A stretch of 64,000 bases of DNA from Phoenix dactylifera (lineage: Eukaryota > Streptophyta > Magnoliopsida > Arecales > Arecaceae): NCBI RefSeq assembly GCF_009389715.1, contig NC_052395.1:18387528-18451527 (forward strand), in the 5' to 3' direction. The notes below the pieces were generated by a model. That model searched no databases. It was not told the DNA's origin and saw nothing but the letters and a program-made list of their open reading frames with translations. Made by a program: the position numbers and the translations under genes. Shown piece after piece: positions 47,055 through 56,334 of the stretch; position 1 is the stretch's first letter; each line of letters opens with the position of its first letter.

Positions 47055-47803
47055 TGTTACGGGGGAAATAAGCCGCCATGCCCCACGTGACCGGCACGCG
47101 CGCCCAGGAAGACTACGGCTGCCCTTTGATCCAGCAATCCGACCCCGAGGCGGATATCCTCGGCTCCGCAGCCCGACCCCGAGTCGGCTGCCCTTTGATC
47201 CAGCAATCCGACTCCGAGTCGGATATCCTCGGCTCCGCAGTCCGACCCCGAGTCAGCTGCCCCTTGATCCAGCGCTCCGACCCCGAGTCGGAGATCTCTT
47301 GATAACGACAGGCTATTCCCCAGAGGCACGCCGCGGCCTCCTGCTCCACTACTCCCTGCAACGGCTGTATCCGATGCTGCTCCACGATCTCCTGCATCAG
47401 CCGTACAAAGCGGAGCCCCACTATGCCCTGACGTGGCCGTACCCGGTGCTGCTCCACGACGCCCTGTAACGGCCATGTCAGTGGCCACACCATCGTGCCC
47501 CACGATAACGAACCCCCCTGAGAGACCCCCCAGCCAGGTATATATGCGGCTGGGGGGAGAAAGGGGGGAGGTGAGCAATATCTCCCAGAGCACTCTCTTA
47601 CTTACGATTATCACCACTCCTCCTCCTCCAATCTCCTCTGACTTGACCGTCGGAGGGCCATCACCACCCTGGTGGTGGTGCAAGGCTTGTTTGCAGGTTT
47701 CTTGGCGGAAGGTGGAGCGCAACCAACACCAACCAAGACAACTCAGACGGAACCCCGTTCACACCGCAGTGCCAATCGTTCACGGTTTGGACCACCAGCA
47801 ACA
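47055..47803 (+). repeat. 5' LTR of the Tat element
   Basis: Starts TGTTACGGGGG, ends CACCAGCAACA. The U3 part carries a 69-bp tandem repeat, nearly three units (CTGCCC at 47119, 47188, 47257), around palindromic GACTCCGAGTCGG motifs. The TATA box is TATATA at 47539-47544. Confidence 0.9.
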
Positions 47804-47824
47804 GTTGGCGCTAGAGGAAGGGAC
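47804..47824 (+). other. Primer-binding site region
   Basis: GTTGGCGCTAGAGGAAGGGA follows the LTR directly. TGGCGC is the usual start of plant gypsy PBSs (complement of a tRNA 3' end); I have not matched the full site to a given tRNA. Confidence 0.6.
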
Positions 47825-47844
47825 CGAATCTTAGAACGATCGTA

Positions 47845-50800
47845 ATGGCACGGCGAGGTGGTCGTGGAGCTTCCAATGCTTCCGGTCGCGGAGCCTCTCG
47901 CGCCTCCGGCCGAGAGGCTGCTGCGTCCCCAATGCACTCTCAGCAGCACTCCACCGCCCCTTCTCCCATTCAGACGGTCGAAGCTGCTCAGTTCGACCAG
48001 CTAGCCCAGCAGGTTCGCACCCTCGCGGAGGCAGTGCAGAATCTACAGGGTGTGATCTCTCGGGTGCCGCAACGGGCTCAGGAGCCGCTGCCCCCCGAGC
48101 ACTCGCCTCTTCCTCACAACCCGCGCTCCTTCCTCTCCCATGGAGAGGAGCGCCGGCGCGAGGAGGATTCTCGAGTGCGGTCCATTCTGCCAGGACCTTC
48201 TCATCGGAGCTGTGCGGGGTACGAGAGGCGGACCCGGGCGCGTTCTCAGACACCCCAGTCCTCGAGGGGCCCGCACTCCAGTCGGTCCCCCTCGCGCCGC
48301 TCCTTGTCCCCCACCCACCGGTCGCGCTCCCTGGACCGGCGGGTGGACGATCTCCACAGACAACTCCAGGTCCTGAAGGGCCACTCCAAAGATCCCTTCG
48401 CTGACTTGGAGATCTCCTCCCAGCCGGCGCTTGCCTCGAGGATCCTGCGGACCCCGAACCCGCCGGGGTTCAAAATGCCGGCGATCGAACCCTACGACGG
48501 GGCGGCGGACCCGCGGGACCACGTGGAGAGTTTCAGGACTCTTATGCTCCTCCATGGAGCATCGGATCCGCTCCTCTGCAAGGCCTTCCCGGCGACCCTC
48601 CGTGGCCCGGCAAGGGCATGGTTCGCCGGCCTGGAGGCTAACTCCATCCAGTCCTTCGACCAGTTCACCCGCTTCTTCATCAGCCATTTCGCCGTCAGTA
48701 GCAGGCGGCGACTGGTCTCCGACTCCCTCTTTGATGTCCGGCAAAACGAGGGAGAAAGCCTGCGGGATTATCTCACCCGCTTCAACAAGGCTACACTGGA
48801 GGTCCGGAACCTGAGCCAGGAAGTGGCTCTCTCAGCCCTGAAGCGTGGCTTCCGGAAGGGCAGACTCACCTTCTCCCTGGACAAACGCTTGCCGCGGAGC
48901 TTCCCGGAGCTGTTATCTCGGGCAAACCAGTATGCAGACGCCGAGGAGGCAGCATCCCACCGGAACAAGGAGGCCGCCGAGGCCCCTCTAAAGCCCGGGA
49001 AGAAAAGGCGAAAAGAGGCACCCCAGAGGAGGAGCCCGACGCCTCAACGCCGGCGCAGAAGCCCGTCACCAGCAAGGAACCACGGCGCCACACGCCCTCG
49101 TTCTCCGCACCGACGCTTCAACCGGTACACCCCACTCCTGGCCCCCCGGGCCCAGATCCTCATGGAGGTCAAGGGGCGGGAGGACCTCCCGGTCCCGAGG
49201 CAGATGAAGAAGATCCCTGGGAGGAGGCCTTCTCGGGCGTACTGTGAGTACCACCGAGACCATGGCCACGATACCGAAGACTGCTTCCAGCTTCGGGACG
49301 AGATCGAGGCTCTCATTCGCCGAGGGCGTCTCGGTCGATATGTAAACGACCGACGTCCCCCGGCAGACCCGCGTCCGGCCGACCCGGCCCCTCAGGAGCC
49401 TCGGGAGCAGAATCGACCCGTTGCGGGAGTGATCCACACCATCACTGGGGGCTGCTCTCGGCCCGTGAGGAACGCAGGGGGCTCGGCGGAAGCATCAGGA
49501 GTGGCCGTCGCGAAGAGGCAGCGGGTCGGAAATGTAATCACTTTTTGTGATGAAGATGTAAAGGGGGTTCAGACTCCCCACGATGACGCCATGGTGATCT
49601 CTCTCACTATGGCGAACTATGATGTAAGGCGTGTTCTTGTGGATAGTGGAAGCTCAGCTGATATTTTGTATTACGAGGCCTTCCAAAAGATGAGCTTGTC
49701 CCGACAATTGTTGCACAAAACATCCACCCCCCTCATAGGATTCACTGGAGACGCTATCTCGGCCGAAGGTGTCATTGAGCTGCCTGTGACTGCGGGCGTT
49801 GCACCCGCAGAAGCCACGGTGCGACTCGGGTTCTTGGTCGTCCTTGTCCCCTCGGCCTACAACGCTATCCTCGGACGACCCGGACTGAACGCCCTTCGCG
49901 CGGTGGTTTCTACCTACCATTTGCTCATGCGGTTCCCCACGGCGGCCGGGATTGGAGAGGTCCGAGGTGACCAACCAACCGCACGGCAGTGTTTCCTAGC
50001 AACTCTCAAAGGGAAGAAGCCCATGGAGGCCCTGAGCGTCGAGTCCCTTGACGCCAGAGACGAAGTGGCCTTGCGGCACGGGGAGCCGGCCGAGGGCGTA
50101 ATTGAAGTTCCCCTCGAAGAAGGCCGCCCGGACCGCACGGTCCGGGTCGGTGCCAACCTCGACTTGGAAGCTCGGCTCCGGTTAGTGGAATTCCTCCGAG
50201 CCAATGCTGATGTGTTTGCCTGGTCGGCGGCCGATGTACCTGGGATCGACCCGGAGGTCATTTCTCACGCCCTCAACGTCGACCCGACCCACCGACCAGT
50301 AAAGCAAAAGAAGAGACACTGTGCCCCGGATCGGATTCGGGTGGTCGACCAGGAGGTAGACAAACTCTTGGAGGCAGGTTTCATAAGGGAAGTGAGCTAC
50401 CCCGAGTGGCTGGCAAACGTCGTACTTGTCCGGAAGGCGAGCGGAAAGTGGAGGATGTGCGTCGACTACACCGACCTGAACAAGGCGTGCCCCAAGGATA
50501 GCTTTCCGCTTCCGCGAATAGACCAACTGGTCGACGCGACTTCCGAATATCAGCTGCTGTCTTTCATGGACGCCTTCTCCGGCTACAACCAAATAATGAT
50601 GGCTCCACAGGACGAGGAGAAAACGGCCTTCATAACAGACAGGGGGCTGTACTGTTACAAGGTAATGCCTTTCGGTCTGAAGAACGCTGGCGCTACTTAC
50701 CAGCGCCTCGTCAATAAAATCTTCAAGGAGCAGATCGGCCGGAACATGGAGGTGTACGTGGACGATATGCTGGTAAAGAGCCGCCATGTGGATCAGCACA

Positions 50801-53313
50801 TTGCGGATCTGGAGGAGACCTTCGCCACCTTGCGGAAGTTTCGTATGAAGCTAAACCCAGCGAAGTGCGCCTTTGGTGCTTCGGCCGGGAGGTTCCTCGG
50901 CTTCATTGTCAACCAGCGGGGGATCGAGGCCAACCCGGACAAAATCAAGGCCATCCAAGATATGTCCCCTCCGACCAAAGTGAAGAAGGTTCAGGAGCTC
51001 GCTGGGAGGGTCGCCGCGCTCGGACGATTTTTGGCAAAATCGGCCGAACGCTGCCAATCGTTCTTCAAGGTGTTGAAGCGCCCGAAAGACTTCCTCTGGA
51101 CGGCTGAATGTCAAGTGGCGTTCGACCAGCTCAAGGAGTACATGGCGTCTCCTCCCCTGCTGTCCAAGCCGCAAGAGGGGGAGATGCTCTACCTTTACCT
51201 GGCGGTCTCCCCAACCGCAGTCAGCGCAGTACTGGTTCGGGAAGAGGCAAAACTTCAGAAGCCCGTGTACTACACCAGCCGAGTCCTCCGGGATGCCGAG
51301 ACGCGGTACACGAAGGCTGAAAAGATCGCCTTCGCGCTGCTGACTGCGACCAGGAGGCTTCGCCCCTATTTCCAGGCTCATTCTGTCACCCTTTTGACCG
51401 ATCAACCACTGCGGCAGATCCTCAGCAATCCTGAGAATGCGGGACGGCTGGTGAAGTGGGCAGTAGAACTTGGTGAGTTCGACATCCGCTACCAGCCCCG
51501 GCCCGCCATCAAGGCCCAGGTGCTCGCGGACTTTCTCGCTGAGTGCACTGTGCAGGAGACGGAACCTAGGCCGCCGGAAACACCCAGCCTCGATCTCCCG
51601 ATCTGGACGCTCCACATTGACGGGTCGTCGAACCCTGAAGGTGGAGGGGCTGGGCTGGTCCTTACCAATCCCGATGGAGTGATAGCCGAGTATGCCTTGA
51701 GGTTCGGATTTCCAGTGACCAACAATGAGGCGGAGTACGAGGCCCTAGTCACGGGACTCAAACTCGCCAAGGAGCTCGGCATCCGGCGTCTGAAGGTCTT
51801 CACCGACTCCCAGCTGGTGGTCGGGCAGGTTCGAGGGGAGTTCGAGGCACGGAGCCCGACCATGCAGAGCTACGTCCGGAAGGTGCAAGCACTCATTCCC
51901 GACCTCGGCAGTATTGACATTCAGCAGGTCCCAAGGAGCGAAAATGCTAGGGCCGACAGGTTGTCCCGCTTGGTGGGCGCTGAGGCACACAACTTGTCAA
52001 GGGCGATATACCTGGAGACCCTATATGCCCCGAGCATCGGCGAGGCTGAAGCGGTAATGGCAATTGATCCGGAACCATCTTGGATGGACCCGCTTGTAGC
52101 TTACCTCGCCGAAGGGATCCTCCCCGAAGATGAAGATCAAGCTCGGCGACTTGTTATGAAGTCCACCCACTACGTACTCTACGAAGGAAGGCTGTATCGG
52201 ACCTCGTTCACCGCCCCCCTCTTAAGGTGCCTCCGCCCTTCGGAGGCGGCTTACGCCCTCAGCGAAGTCCACGAAGGCATCTGCGGATCGCACCTGGGGG
52301 CTAGGTCCCTGGCACATAAGATCATGAGGCAAGGCTACTATTGGCCGACCTTATTGGAAGACTCAAAGGATCACGTACGGAAATGCGACGCCTGCCAGCG
52401 CCACGCCAACATCCAGAGAGTCCCCTCTGTTCCCTTGGCGCCAATCACCGCCCCATGGCCCTTTGCACAGTGGGGAATGGATATCCTCGGACCATTCCCC
52501 ATCGCTTCGGCCCAGCGGAAATTTTTGATTGTCGCCATCGACTACTTCACCAAGTGGGTGGAGGCAGAGCCACTGGCCACCATCACGGAGGCGCAAGTCC
52601 GGAAGTTCGTAAAGAAGAACATCATTGTCCGATTTGGGGTACCTCGGGTCCTCATCTCGGATAACGGTCGACAGTTTGATAACAAGAATTTCCGAGACTT
52701 CTGCGAGGAGTTCGGGATCGAACATCGGTTCACGTCCGTGTCGCATCCACAAACCAACGGCGAGGCCGAGGTCACAAATCGGACAATCCTCCAAGGTATC
52801 AAAGCGCGGATCGGACGGACGGGGCAAGCTTGGGTCGAGGAACTCGAGAATGTCCTTTGGGCGTATCGGACCACGCATCGGACTCCTACCGGGGAGACGC
52901 CTTTCAGCCTAACCTATGGCACGGAAGCCGTTGTCCCCGTAGAGCTCGGACTTCCCTCACCTCGGGTAGCCGCACACCGACCCGAGGCCAACTCGGAGCA
53001 ACTCCGAGGGAACCTGGATCTCTTGGAAGAAGCAAGGGAAATGGCGCAGGTTCGGATGGCAATGTATCAGCGGAGGGTGGCCCGATATTACAACTCCAAA
53101 GTCCGACCGAAGCTTTTCAGAATTGGAGATCTGGTGCTGAGGCGAGCTAAGGCATCTCAACCTACGGAAGGTGGGAAGCTAGCGCCGAATTGGGAAGGCC
53201 CGTATAAAGTTCGTTGGGTAAACCGACCTGGCTCCTACCAGTTGGAAGCCCTAGATGGTCGAGAAATTCCAAGGGGCTGGAATTCCGCTAACCTGCGGAT
53301 GTATTACCAGTAG
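47845..53313 (+). CDS. Gag-pol polyprotein of the Tat element
   Basis: 1822 codons with no stop. Domains in order: basic, Arg/Ser-rich N-terminus; retrotransposon gag domain (about residues 225-335, FRTLMLLHGASD, ARAWFAGLE); atypical zinc-binding motif CEYHRDHGHDTEDC (about 466); aspartic protease with VDSGSSADI (about 597); reverse transcriptase (about 860-1030) with catalytic YVDD near 969; first RNase H (to about 1210); a second RNase H with HIDGSSNPEGGG (about 1256-1390), characteristic of Tat; integrase (from about 1475) with HEGICGSH and CDACQRH zinc site and DDE core (D near 1545, D in SDNGRQF near 1605, E in NGEAE). It ends without a chromodomain. All key residues are present, so the enzyme set may be active. 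Confidence 0.93.
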   Translation: MARRGGRGASNASGRGASRASGREAAASPMHSQQHSTAPSPIQTVEAAQFDQLAQQVRTLAEAVQNLQGVISRVPQRAQEPLPPEHSPLPHNPRSFLSHGEERRREEDSRVRSILPGPSHRSCAGYERRTRARSQTPQSSRGPHSSRSPSRRSLSPTHRSRSLDRRVDDLHRQLQVLKGHSKDPFADLEISSQPALASRILRTPNPPGFKMPAIEPYDGAADPRDHVESFRTLMLLHGASDPLLCKAFPATLRGPARAWFAGLEANSIQSFDQFTRFFISHFAVSSRRRLVSDSLFDVRQNEGESLRDYLTRFNKATLEVRNLSQEVALSALKRGFRKGRLTFSLDKRLPRSFPELLSRANQYADAEEAASHRNKEAAEAPLKPGKKRRKEAPQRRSPTPQRRRRSPSPARNHGATRPRSPHRRFNRYTPLLAPRAQILMEVKGREDLPVPRQMKKIPGRRPSRAYCEYHRDHGHDTEDCFQLRDEIEALIRRGRLGRYVNDRRPPADPRPADPAPQEPREQNRPVAGVIHTITGGCSRPVRNAGGSAEASGVAVAKRQRVGNVITFCDEDVKGVQTPHDDAMVISLTMANYDVRRVLVDSGSSADILYYEAFQKMSLSRQLLHKTSTPLIGFTGDAISAEGVIELPVTAGVAPAEATVRLGFLVVLVPSAYNAILGRPGLNALRAVVSTYHLLMRFPTAAGIGEVRGDQPTARQCFLATLKGKKPMEALSVESLDARDEVALRHGEPAEGVIEVPLEEGRPDRTVRVGANLDLEARLRLVEFLRANADVFAWSAADVPGIDPEVISHALNVDPTHRPVKQKKRHCAPDRIRVVDQEVDKLLEAGFIREVSYPEWLANVVLVRKASGKWRMCVDYTDLNKACPKDSFPLPRIDQLVDATSEYQLLSFMDAFSGYNQIMMAPQDEEKTAFITDRGLYCYKVMPFGLKNAGATYQRLVNKIFKEQIGRNMEVYVDDMLVKSRHVDQHIADLEETFATLRKFRMKLNPAKCAFGASAGRFLGFIVNQRGIEANPDKIKAIQDMSPPTKVKKVQELAGRVAALGRFLAKSAERCQSFFKVLKRPKDFLWTAECQVAFDQLKEYMASPPLLSKPQEGEMLYLYLAVSPTAVSAVLVREEAKLQKPVYYTSRVLRDAETRYTKAEKIAFALLTATRRLRPYFQAHSVTLLTDQPLRQILSNPENAGRLVKWAVELGEFDIRYQPRPAIKAQVLADFLAECTVQETEPRPPETPSLDLPIWTLHIDGSSNPEGGGAGLVLTNPDGVIAEYALRFGFPVTNNEAEYEALVTGLKLAKELGIRRLKVFTDSQLVVGQVRGEFEARSPTMQSYVRKVQALIPDLGSIDIQQVPRSENARADRLSRLVGAEAHNLSRAIYLETLYAPSIGEAEAVMAIDPEPSWMDPLVAYLAEGILPEDEDQARRLVMKSTHYVLYEGRLYRTSFTAPLLRCLRPSEAAYALSEVHEGICGSHLGARSLAHKIMRQGYYWPTLLEDSKDHVRKCDACQRHANIQRVPSVPLAPITAPWPFAQWGMDILGPFPIASAQRKFLIVAIDYFTKWVEAEPLATITEAQVRKFVKKNIIVRFGVPRVLISDNGRQFDNKNFRDFCEEFGIEHRFTSVSHPQTNGEAEVTNRTILQGIKARIGRTGQAWVEELENVLWAYRTTHRTPTGETPFSLTYGTEAVVPVELGLPSPRVAAHRPEANSEQLRGNLDLLEEAREMAQVRMAMYQRRVARYYNSKVRPKLFRIGDLVLRRAKASQPTEGGKLAPNWEGPYKVRWVNRPGSYQLEALDGREIPRGWNSANLRMYYQ

Positions 53314-54384
53314 AACAACAAGGCCAGAAAGACAATTTGAAAAGGTGCAACACTTTTCATTTCAATAATTTCTGGTTACAATGGCGTGCTCGTGTGATTA
53401 CAAGGAATTCCCAGAGGGGAATTAGGGAGTAAAGAAAGCAAAGAAGAGGTGGAGAATCTGTGGAGCTGAGGACCGAGGATCCCAAACCCTCAATCCAAAG
53501 CAGCTGCAATCCCACCGGAAGTGGGTGCTTCTAACCGGAGGCGCCATCCAGCACCTCACCAAAAAGACGAGGAGCCGCCGCAGAAGAAGCTCCCGCTGCC
53601 CCCAGGGGAACGCCGCCTCCAAAGGATATTCCCATCCTCCCCAGTGGTAGGAAAGAGAAGGAATACGAGGGGGAAGAGCATATGGAGGCGCGGTCCCGGA
53701 CTGAGCGTCTGGTGCAGAGCTCGATCGGGAGGCTGAACTTCAAGGAGGGGAGATGTGATCCCGGATGAAACGCCTAGAGCGGAGCTCCGCCGGGAAGACC
53801 CTCCTTGTTGATCCCAGATGAAACGGCTAGTTGGCTGAAGTCGCAAGGGGAGCGTCTCCCCTTTCCTTCAACAGGAGTCTCTCAGTCATATGCCAAGGAG
53901 GAGGTCCGCGATCCATGGCAACCTGAACAGCTCCGGCTTGGCAAACTCCATCGTACCTGCACCTGTATTTATAGCCAAACTGCGGCCCCCTGGTCGTTCC
54001 GATGCGGGTGGCTCCAATAAATGCAGGCGCATTGAAACCGGAGCCGTTCCGGCTCCCGAGGCGTATCTCCCCGCGATTTCCTAAGCGTCATTCTCCTTAA
54101 ACCGCATTCTTTGTGCAGGACAATCCGGGTGTCATGTACCCCTAGGTCCACATATCTCCGCTCGCGCCCAGGCCGTATCCTCCTCGAAGAACCCGCGTAT
54201 CGCGGCCGCTCAACTAACACTCCTCGCAAGCAGCAGCTGGTGATCCGATTTCCCAGGTAACGCATTAATTAGCGTTTAATGCCCTTCTCGTGTTCCCCCA
54301 GGCAACGCTTGAGAAAAGGAGAAACATGATCGCGGCTGGCCACGGAGAAACCCCGTCGGGCAGCGAGCGACAAGCGCACGACCA
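53314..54384 (+). other. Spacer between pol and the tandem repeats
   Basis: Part of the young element. I see no domain in the short frames here. Confidence 0.5.
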
Positions 54385-55390
54385 GCGAGCGGAATTTCCC
54401 GAGGCTCGGCCCTCGGATGCCTGGCTAGCCCGATGATCATCCCGGGAGCAGACTAGCCGGAAGCCCCGACCGGTCGCCTCGGCTTGCGCCAGCCTTGGCC
54501 GACCAACGAGTGGAATTTCCCGAGGCTCGGCCCTCGGATGCCTGGCTAGCCCGATGATCATCCCGGGAGCAGACTAGCCGGAAGCCCCGACCGGTCGCCT
54601 CGGCTTGCGCCAGCCTTGGCCGACCAACGAGTGGAATTTCCCGAGGCTCGGCCCTCGGATGCCGGGCTAACCCGATGATCATCCCGGGAGCAGACTAGCC
54701 TGAAGCCCCGACCGGTCGCCTCGGCTTGCGCCAGCCTTGGCCGACCAACGAGCGAAATTTCCCGAGGCTCGGCCCTCGGATGCCAGGCTAACCCGACGAT
54801 CATCACGGGAGCAGACTAGCCTGAAGCCCCGACCGGTCGCCTCGGCTTGCGCCAGCCTTGGCCGACCAACGAGCGGAATTTCCTGAGGCTTGACAACCCT
54901 CGGATGCCAGGCTAACCCGACGATCATCCCGGGAGCAGACTAGCCTGAAGCCCCGACCGGTCGCCTCGGCTTGCGCCAGCCTTGGCCGACCAACGAGCGG
55001 AATTTCCTGAGGCTTGACAACCCTCGGATGCCAGGCTAACCCGACGATCATCCCGGGAGCAGACTAGCCTGAAGCCCCGACCGGTCGCCTCGGCTTGCGC
55101 CAGCCTTGGCCGACCAACGAGCGGAATTTCCTGAGGCTTGACGGCCCTCGGATGCCTGGCTAGCCCGATGATCATCCCGGGAGCAGACTAGCCGGAAGCC
55201 CCGACCGGTCGCCTCGGCTTGCGCCAGCCTTGGCCGACCAACGAGTGGAAGGTCCCGAGGCTCGGCCCTCGGATGCCAGGCTAACCCGATGACCATCCCG
55301 GGAGCAGACTAGCCTGAAGCCCCGACCAGTTGCCTCGGCATGCGCCAGCCTTGGTCGACCAACGAGTGAAATTTTCTGAGGCCTAACCCT
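54385..55390. repeat. 121/124-bp tandem repeats, about eight copies
   Basis: GCAGACTAGCC recurs at 54448, 54569, 54690, 54811, 54935, 55059, 55183 and 55304: steps of 121, 121, 121, 124, 124, 124 and 121 bp. The 3-bp difference is GGCTTGACAACC against GGCTCGGCC. Identity among units is high. The frames of 80-odd codons on the minus strand are only this repeat read through and are not genes. Confidence 0.92.
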
Positions 55391-56160
55391 CGGATGCCTG
55401 GCTTAGCGCCGGAAGAATTTCCTGAGGCCTAACCCTCGGATGCCTGGCTTGGCGCCGGAAGAATTTCCTGAGGCCTAACCCTCGGATGCCTGGCTTAGCG
55501 CCGGAAGAATTTCCTGAGGCCTAACCCTCGGATGCCTGGCTTAGCGCCGGAAGAGTTTCCTGAGGCCTAACCCTCGGATGCCTGGCTTAGCGCCGGAAGA
55601 ATTTCCTGAGGCCTAACCCTCGGATGCCTGGCTTGGCGCCGGAAGAATTTCCTGAGGCCTAACCCTCGGATGCCTGGCTTAGCGCCGGAAGAATTTCCTG
55701 AGGCCTAACCCTCGGATGCCTGGCTTGGCGCCGGAAGAATTTCCTGAGGCCTAACCCTCGGATGCCTGGCTTAGCGCCGGAAGAATTTCCTGAGGCCTAA
55801 CCCTCGGATGCCTGGCTTAGCGCCGGAAGAGTTTCCTGAGGCCTAACCCTCGGATGCCTGGCTTAGCGCCGGAAGAATTTCCTGAGGCCTAACCCTCGGA
55901 TGCCTGGCTTGGCGCCGGAAGAATTTTCTGAGGCCTAACCCTCGGATGCCTGGCTTAGCGCCGGAAGAATTTCCTGAGGCCTAACCCTCGGATGCCTGGC
56001 TTAGCGCCGGAAGAGTTTCCTGAGGCCTAACCCTCGGATGCCTGGCTTAGCGCCGGAAGAATTTCCCGAGGCCCAACCCTCGGATGCCTGGCTTAGCGCC
56101 GGAAGAGTTTCCTGAGGCCTAACCCTCGGATGCCTGGCCTAGCGCCGGAAGAATTTCGGG
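55372..56160. repeat. 46-bp tandem repeats, seventeen copies
   Basis: GCGCCGGAAGA recurs at an exact 46-bp step from 55406 to 56142. The unit (GAATTTCCTGAGGCCTAACC then CTCGGATGCCTGGCTTAGC) equals the end of the 121-bp unit with the middle removed, so the array grew from a deleted copy of its neighbour. A/G variants (AGAATTT/AGAGTTT, TTAGCG/TTGGCG) alternate in blocks. Confidence 0.93.
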
Positions 56161-56334
56161 AGCCAGGAGTCAGCAAGACGCTACCGAGAGTTAAAAGAAA
56201 AAGAAGGACGAAGGCGAGATGAAGAAACATTCAACTAGCATTAATTTTCATTGTTTCAAGGCCGAGGCCCATACAATTTGGCAAAACCCCGGTATACAAA
56301 AAAAAAAAGAGAAGACAACGAAAGGTACAAGAGG

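Noticed and set aside
47057-47722. 221-codon minus-strand frame in the LTR (also at 59242-59907)
   Set aside because: It is duplicated with the LTR and runs through the 69-bp repeat; no domain is recognised and it overlaps promoter and leader sequence.
48043-48744. 233-codon minus-strand frame within gag
   Set aside because: Shadow of the gag coding sequence in GC-rich DNA; gag has the clear domain.
54265-55296. A ladder of minus-strand frames of 80-98 codons with the same protein text
   Set aside because: They are the 121/124-bp tandem repeat read through in one frame, not separate genes.
55372-56160. Regular 46-bp array as a CRISPR-like locus
   Set aside because: The units are head to tail with no unique spacers, inside a plant retrotransposon.
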